Origin: JAVBPA01 sp031549925
Lineage (GTDB): Bacteria; Bacillota; Clostridia; Oscillospirales; CAG-272
Reading direction: 5' to 3'
Assembly (NCBI GenBank): GCA_031549925.1
Contig: JAVBPA010000026.1
Location: 1 to 9,322 of the forward strand
DNA: 9,322 nt
The translations under genes and the position numbers were made by a program. Under the pieces are notes generated by a model. That model made no database searches, had not been told where the DNA came from, and saw only the letters and a list, made by a program, of their open reading frames with translations. Positions 5,909-9,322 of the stretch are shown here, one piece after another; positions within the stretch are counted from its first letter, which is position 1, and each line of letters opens with the position of its first letter.

Positions 5909-6608
5909 GAGTGCATATTCATTTCATATAATTGAAACAGATTTTATTAATTATGTGGGATGGGAAAATTATACTTTATGGTTAGATTCAGAACATGAAT
6001 CAAAAGCTGAATGTTATTATTTTGGTATTAATATTTATTATTTTATAAAATATTTTAATATACCAAAAGAAGTATTTGTAAATATTTACAACAATTCAAC
6101 TTCTATGGCTTATATGAGAGATTATAATATCGAACTTTTATACGGCGGCAACGAAGAAGAATTGTATAAATACTACGAAAACGGGGGAAGGAATGAAGAA
6201 ACTAAAAAATTAACTTTTGTTTTGGATGTAAAAAATAAACTTATATCGGATTTTGTTCTAAAGAATTTAAAAAAACAAGATGAAAATTTCGACCGCAATC
6301 AATATCTTAAATTTAGTATTCCCCAATTGATATATGATTTCGCAGTTACACGGGAAGATTTTGAAAATATCGTTTTAAACCTCAATAGTCCTTATAGAGA
6401 TATAATTGAAGTTATAAATGAAAACGGAGAAAAAAAATTAATGTATTCCGGTCTTGTTTTTTCTTTTGACTATGATAAAATCTATAATAATAAAAATGAA
6501 ATTTTAAAATTAATAAACGAAGGTAATCCTATCTATATAATCGACAACCTGGTTTCTGATTTTACATTGGATACTTCTTTAATTAAAGAAGTAATTATTA
6601 CGAATTAA
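5757..6608 (+). CDS. Putative lipoprotein of unknown function
   Basis: The 283-residue precursor begins with a lipoprotein signal peptide: MKKN, a very hydrophobic core rich in Phe and Ile (residues 5-15), then the lipobox L16-Q17-G18-C19, so the mature protein would be lipid-anchored at Cys19 on the outer face of the cytoplasmic membrane. A short Ser/Asp/Glu/Thr-rich linker follows. The rest is a soluble acidic domain full of Tyr, Asn and Asp, with regions such as YVGWENYTLWLDSE (about 62-75) and SIPQLIYDFAVTREDFENIV (about 188-207). I recognise no family or catalytic motif. AAGGAG lies nine bases before the ATG. The gene is visibly more AT-rich and uses more AAT, TAT and AAA codons than guaB or the epimerase-like gene beside it, which may mean recent acquisition or relaxed selection. 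It stands alone between two terminators. Confidence 0.75.
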   Translation: MKKNLFCIFVIFIFFLQGCKGAKSSDEFISTDEITNEKTIIDPHSCNHLQGSAYSFHIIETDFINYVGWENYTLWLDSEHESKAECYYFGINIYYFIKYFNIPKEVFVNIYNNSTSMAYMRDYNIELLYGGNEEELYKYYENGGRNEETKKLTFVLDVKNKLISDFVLKNLKKQDENFDRNQYLKFSIPQLIYDFAVTREDFENIVLNLNSPYRDIIEVINENGEKKLMYSGLVFSFDYDKIYNNKNEILKLINEGNPIYIIDNLVSDFTLDTSLIKEVIITN

Positions 6609-6694
6609 ATAAAATTATATAAAACGTAAAACTTCTGTTTAAAACATAAACGAATTTAATTTATACCGATTAATAAAAATTCACAAAAATTATT

Positions 6695-6736
6695 ATTGCC
6701 TAACAATCGTTTAATTTAATTGTTAGGCAATTTTTT
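6695..6736. terminator. Long perfect stem-loop terminator between convergent genes
   Basis: ATTGCCTAACAAT (6695-6707) and ATTGTTAGGCAAT (6719-6731) are perfectly complementary over 13 bases with an 11-base loop. On the plus strand six Ts (6731-6736) follow directly, ending the lipoprotein transcript. On the minus strand a T-rich stretch begins a few bases later, so it probably also ends the leftward epimerase-like transcript, whose stop codon is at 6747-6745. Confidence 0.9.
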
Positions 6737-6744
6737 ACTCACAG

Positions 6745-7551
6745 CTAATTTAATCCCGCCAAATCACGCTGACGGCACATTTCCTCATACGCCGCAGTCA
6801 TAGTAGCTTCAAAATCACCTTGTATTCTTGCTTCAACAGATAGACGCTTGACACTTCCCGCTGCCTTGAGAGCCGCGAAAAACGCAGGATAATCTGCTCC
6901 GTCGTCCTTTGCCGGCATAATACGTCCGACAGGATTCGCTATATGTGAATGTACTATCATATCACCGAACTGCGCAAAAGGAGACATATCCTCTTTTTCG
7001 ACCCATATATGGAAGTAATCAGTCATAACGCGTATATTTTCGCAGCCGGAAGCACGAGCGGTAGCAACAGATTGTCCGGTTAAATTAAATGTGGGAGATT
7101 CCGGTTTTTGAAGTCCTTCAAGCGCGGCTGTCAATCCGAATTGCGTACATACCGGAGAGATGACTTCGCGGCAAACAACCGCCAATTGTTCGTATACATT
7201 ATTAATATCATAACCCTTATCCTGCGGAAAATTGCGTACACCGCCCGCTCCGATAACCAAAATTTCATTGCCCATAAAACGGGCGTTTGTTATAATTCCG
7301 CGGAATTTTTCACGCGTAAGCTCAAGTTCGCTTTGAGTTTGTTCGCCCGCCGGATTATAAACCCCCGGGAAGGCATAAGCCGAAACTTCGCAGCGGAGTC
7401 CGGTTTCAGCTAAAGCGTTCAAATAATTGTATATTCTTTCCTGGTTTGCCGACGATGCTTCCCATAATCCCGTTTCAACGTATTCATATCCGATTTTTTT
7501 AAGTATACGAACCGCTGCCGGATCCATACCTATACATGCACCTATTTTCAT
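6745..7551 (-). CDS. Sugar phosphate isomerase/epimerase-like TIM-barrel protein
   Basis: The 268-residue cytoplasmic protein belongs to the xylose isomerase-like TIM-barrel superfamily (AP endonuclease 2-type domain), which includes hexulose-phosphate isomerases, inosose dehydratases and tagatose/psicose epimerases. It opens MKIGACIG and has an early strand YEYVETGLW (22-30). The expected metal and catalytic residues are present: Glu145 (AALEGL), Asp178 and His181 (MTDYFHIW), His201/His203 (VHSHIANP) and Glu240 (LSVEAR). These make it a probable active divalent-metal enzyme acting on a keto-sugar or sugar phosphate; the substrate cannot be told. Length is typical. The ATG at 7551 has AAAGGAG ten bases upstream and a plausible promoter at 7593-7621. 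It is higher in GC than the lipoprotein gene next to it. No sugar transport or kinase gene is nearby, so context does not narrow its role. Confidence 0.83.
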   Translation of the reverse strand: MKIGACIGMDPAAVRILKKIGYEYVETGLWEASSANQERIYNYLNALAETGLRCEVSAYAFPGVYNPAGEQTQSELELTREKFRGIITNARFMGNEILVIGAGGVRNFPQDKGYDINNVYEQLAVVCREVISPVCTQFGLTAALEGLQKPESPTFNLTGQSVATARASGCENIRVMTDYFHIWVEKEDMSPFAQFGDMIVHSHIANPVGRIMPAKDDGADYPAFFAALKAAGSVKRLSVEARIQGDFEATMTAAYEEMCRQRDLAGLN

Positions 7552-7592
7552 TATTATAATTCTCCTTTAAAATATTAAAACCCGTAGAGGTA

Positions 7593-7621
7593 ATTATACA
7601 CTTAACAACCGATTTTATAAA
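7593..7621 (-). promoter_or_regulatory. Probable promoter of the epimerase-like gene
   Basis: On the minus strand TTTATA (7621-7616), a 17-base spacer and a perfect TATAAT (7598-7593) place a start near 7586, about 35 bases before the ATG. The -35 matches consensus at four of six positions. Confidence 0.5.
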
Positions 7622-7664
7622 CCCCGGATTTTATTTTTTAATATATTAAATTTGTGATAACCTA

Positions 7665-7694
7665 TTGACAAATATTCGCTTTGTATACTATAAT
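7665..7694 (+). promoter_or_regulatory. Consensus sigma-A promoter of guaB
   Basis: TTGACA (7665-7670) and TATAAT (7689-7694) both match consensus exactly and are 18 bases apart. Transcription would start near 7701, leaving a leader of about 120 nt before the guaB ATG. Confidence 0.85.
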
Positions 7695-7718
7695 AAGATT
7701 TTAATATTATTTATATTT

Positions 7719-7768
7719 CACCTGCTGTTTTCAAATTCGGCGGGTGATAATTAATATCCGCCGGATAT
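7719..7768 (+). promoter_or_regulatory. guaB leader with mutually exclusive RNA stems (possible attenuator or riboswitch)
   Basis: Three pairings are possible in the predicted leader. Stem A pairs 7719-7727 (CACCTGCTG) with 7738-7746 (CGGCGGGTG), nine pairs with two G-T and a 10-base loop. Stem B pairs 7754-7759 (ATATCC) with 7763-7768 (GGATAT) over a GCC loop. An alternative stem pairs 7735-7743 (ATTCGGCGG) with 7758-7766 (CCGCCGGAT), nine pairs with one G-T; it uses the right arm of A and overlaps both arms of B, so it excludes both. The T-run after stem B is poor (ATAATTTTC), so a classic terminator is not evident. It does not show the conserved core of the purine riboswitch. The pairings are read directly; a regulatory role is inferred. 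Confidence 0.45.
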
Positions 7769-7823
7769 ATCCATAATTTTCTAAACCTAAAAATAAAATT
7801 AATAAAAAAGGAGTAGCACGGTT

Positions 7824-9305
7824 ATGTCACAGGAAAATATCCAAACAAACAACAAATTTGCAAAAGAAGGAATTACATTTGACGATGTATTGTTAGTCCC
7901 GCAAAAAAGTGATGTTTTACCGAACGAAATAAATTTGGAAACGCGCCTGACAAATAAAATAAGACTGAATATTCCAATGATGAGCGCGGCTATGGATACC
8001 GTAACCGAAGCTCGGCTTGCGATTGCCATTGCCCGCGAGGGAGGAGCAGGCGTAATCCATAAAAACATGAAAATTGAAGAACAAGTTGACGAAGTTGAGC
8101 GTGTTAAACGCAGTGAAAACGGTGTAATCGTCAACCCTTTTTCTTTAAAAGCGACAAATTACGTTTATGAAGCCGACGAATTGATGGCAAAATACAAAAT
8201 TTCCGGTGTTCCGATAGTGGACGACAACAAGCGTCTCGTCGGTATTATTACAAACCGCGATATGAGGTTTTTAACTGATCATTCAATGCAAATTGAAGAT
8301 GTTATGACAAAAAAGAATCTCATTACAGCTCCCGAAGGAACTACTCTAAAACAGGCGCAGGAGATATTAAAAACTCATAAAATTGAAAAACTTCCGATAG
8401 TGGACGATAATTTTATTCTTCGCGGACTTATTACAATAAAAGATATCGAAAAAGCAACTCAATACCCTCACTCGGCAAAAGACAGCGCGGGCAGGCTTCT
8501 TTGCGGCGCGGCAATAGGTGTAACAGGAGATGTTTCGGAACGCGCCGGAGCTTTGCTTTCGGTGGGCGCGGATTTCTTAGTTCTCGATTCCGCTCACGGT
8601 CACAGCAGGAATATTTTAAACTGTATATATAAAATAAAAACAGATTTTCCGGATGCTCAATTGGTAGCCGGAAATATAGCAACCTACGAAGCGGCAGTGG
8701 ACTTAATCGAGGCGGGAGCAGACGCCGTAAAAGTCGGTATAGGACCGGGTTCAATCTGCACGACACGCGTAGTCGCCGGTATAGGAGTACCTCAAATAAC
8801 CGCTATATACGATGTATCATGTGCTGCGGCGAAATATAATATTCCGGTTATAGCTGACGGAGGAATTAAATACAGCGGTGATCTTCCGAAAGCAATAGCA
8901 GCGGGCGCTGACGTCATAATGATAGGCTCTCTCTTTGCCGGATGTGAAGAAAGTCCCGGAGAAAGCGAAATTTATCAGGGAAGACGTTTTAAAGTTTACC
9001 GCGGTATGGGTTCTCTTGCCGCAATGGAAAAAGGTTCAAAGGACAGATATTTTCAGGAGGGATCGACAAAGCTCGTTCCCGAAGGAGTTGAAGGACGCGT
9101 TCCTTACAAAGGTCCTCTTTCAGATACAGTTTTCCAATTAATCGGAGGTCTTCGTTCGGGTATGGGTTACTGCGGTTGCGCATCGGTTGAAAATTTAAAA
9201 ACAAACGGACAATTTATCCGTATAACCGGTGCCGGGCTGCGCGAATCACACCCGCATGATATTAATATAACAAAAGAAGCTCCCAACTACAGCGTACAAA
9301 TCTAA
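7824..9305 (+). CDS. guaB: Inosine-5'-monophosphate dehydrogenase
   Basis: GuaB oxidises IMP to XMP with NAD+, the committed and usually rate-limiting step of GMP synthesis, in the cytoplasm as a tetramer or octamer. The 493 residues match the usual 480-500. The N-terminal part has TFDDVLLVPQKSDVLP and MMSAAMDTVTEARLAIAIAR. Two CBS domains (about residues 105-217) interrupt the barrel, with VPIVDDNKRLVGIITNRD and KLPIVDDNFILRGLITIKD. The barrel resumes with DSAHGHS (255-261), and the active-site loop GPGSICTTRVVAG places catalytic Cys312. Beyond it come DGGIKYSGDLPKAIAAGAD and the mobile flap KVYRGMGSLAAM to EGRVPYKG with Arg425 and Tyr428, then the GLRSGMGYCG segment. All key residues are present. 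AAGGAG lies ten bases before the ATG, and a consensus promoter and structured leader precede it. The gene is complete, with 17 bases of window after the stop. Confidence 0.98.
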   Translation: MSQENIQTNNKFAKEGITFDDVLLVPQKSDVLPNEINLETRLTNKIRLNIPMMSAAMDTVTEARLAIAIAREGGAGVIHKNMKIEEQVDEVERVKRSENGVIVNPFSLKATNYVYEADELMAKYKISGVPIVDDNKRLVGIITNRDMRFLTDHSMQIEDVMTKKNLITAPEGTTLKQAQEILKTHKIEKLPIVDDNFILRGLITIKDIEKATQYPHSAKDSAGRLLCGAAIGVTGDVSERAGALLSVGADFLVLDSAHGHSRNILNCIYKIKTDFPDAQLVAGNIATYEAAVDLIEAGADAVKVGIGPGSICTTRVVAGIGVPQITAIYDVSCAAAKYNIPVIADGGIKYSGDLPKAIAAGADVIMIGSLFAGCEESPGESEIYQGRRFKVYRGMGSLAAMEKGSKDRYFQEGSTKLVPEGVEGRVPYKGPLSDTVFQLIGGLRSGMGYCGCASVENLKTNGQFIRITGAGLRESHPHDINITKEAPNYSVQI

Positions 9306-9322
9306 AACCAGAAAGAAAATAA

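Noticed and set aside
7701..7823. Purine (guanine/adenine) riboswitch upstream of guaB
   Set aside because: Looked for the conserved three-way-junction core and its TATAATCC-type and CTAC-type junction bases; only a linear series of stem-loops is visible.
8431..8766. Minus-strand open frame rich in Leu, Arg and Pro within guaB
   Set aside because: Composition is typical of an antisense shadow of a conserved gene, and guaB is unambiguous here.
1..9322. Mobile element, defence island, CRISPR array or biosynthetic cluster
   Set aside because: No transposase, integrase, phage gene, tandem spacer-repeat array, terminal repeats or tRNA attachment site was seen; gene content is ordinary chromosomal.

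Overview
The window is AT-rich chromosomal DNA with short intergenic spaces, strong Shine-Dalgarno (SD) sites on most genes and sigma-A type promoters. A YtvI-family membrane protein, associated with sporulation in Firmicutes, together with the codon and base use, points to a low-GC anaerobic Firmicute (class Clostridia, perhaps an Oscillospirales-like lineage). This assignment is inferred from gene content; there is no rRNA or other marker in the window.

Layout. At the left edge two genes run leftwards as a probable operon: a stand-alone activation-domain protein for B12-dependent methionine synthase (154-849), then the first 39 codons of a protein resembling the N-terminus of neutral ceramidases (1-119). 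A divergent space with a good promoter for that operon separates them from a rightward AI-2E/YtvI-type permease (1001-2155), which has no SD. Next is a rightward nucleotidyltransferase-fold protein (2358-3113), whose stop codon lies one base from that of a leftward MBOAT O-acyltransferase of the AlgI/DltB type (3115-4518). A leftward NimA-like flavin-binding protein (4684-5157) is divergent from a small rightward protein with a possible Sm-like fold and a basic tail (5266-5565). That small gene starts at TTG, with its SD folded into a hairpin, and ends in a clear intrinsic terminator (5633-5664).

The right part holds a very AT-rich orphan lipoprotein (5757-6608), a long perfect terminator hairpin shared with a convergent sugar-phosphate isomerase/epimerase-like TIM-barrel protein (6745-7551), and divergent from that a complete guaB (IMP dehydrogenase, 7824-9305). 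guaB has a consensus promoter and a leader of about 120 nt with mutually exclusive stem-loops.

How the genes relate. Most look like independent housekeeping or accessory units and not parts of one pathway. I see no phage, transposon, CRISPR, toxin-antitoxin or defence cluster. The most interesting material is regulatory: the guaB leader, the SD/TTG hairpin at 5251-5267, the interrupted palindrome at 5197-5228, and the possibly leaderless start of the YtvI gene. No computed search supports any family call here; all are from motif recognition.
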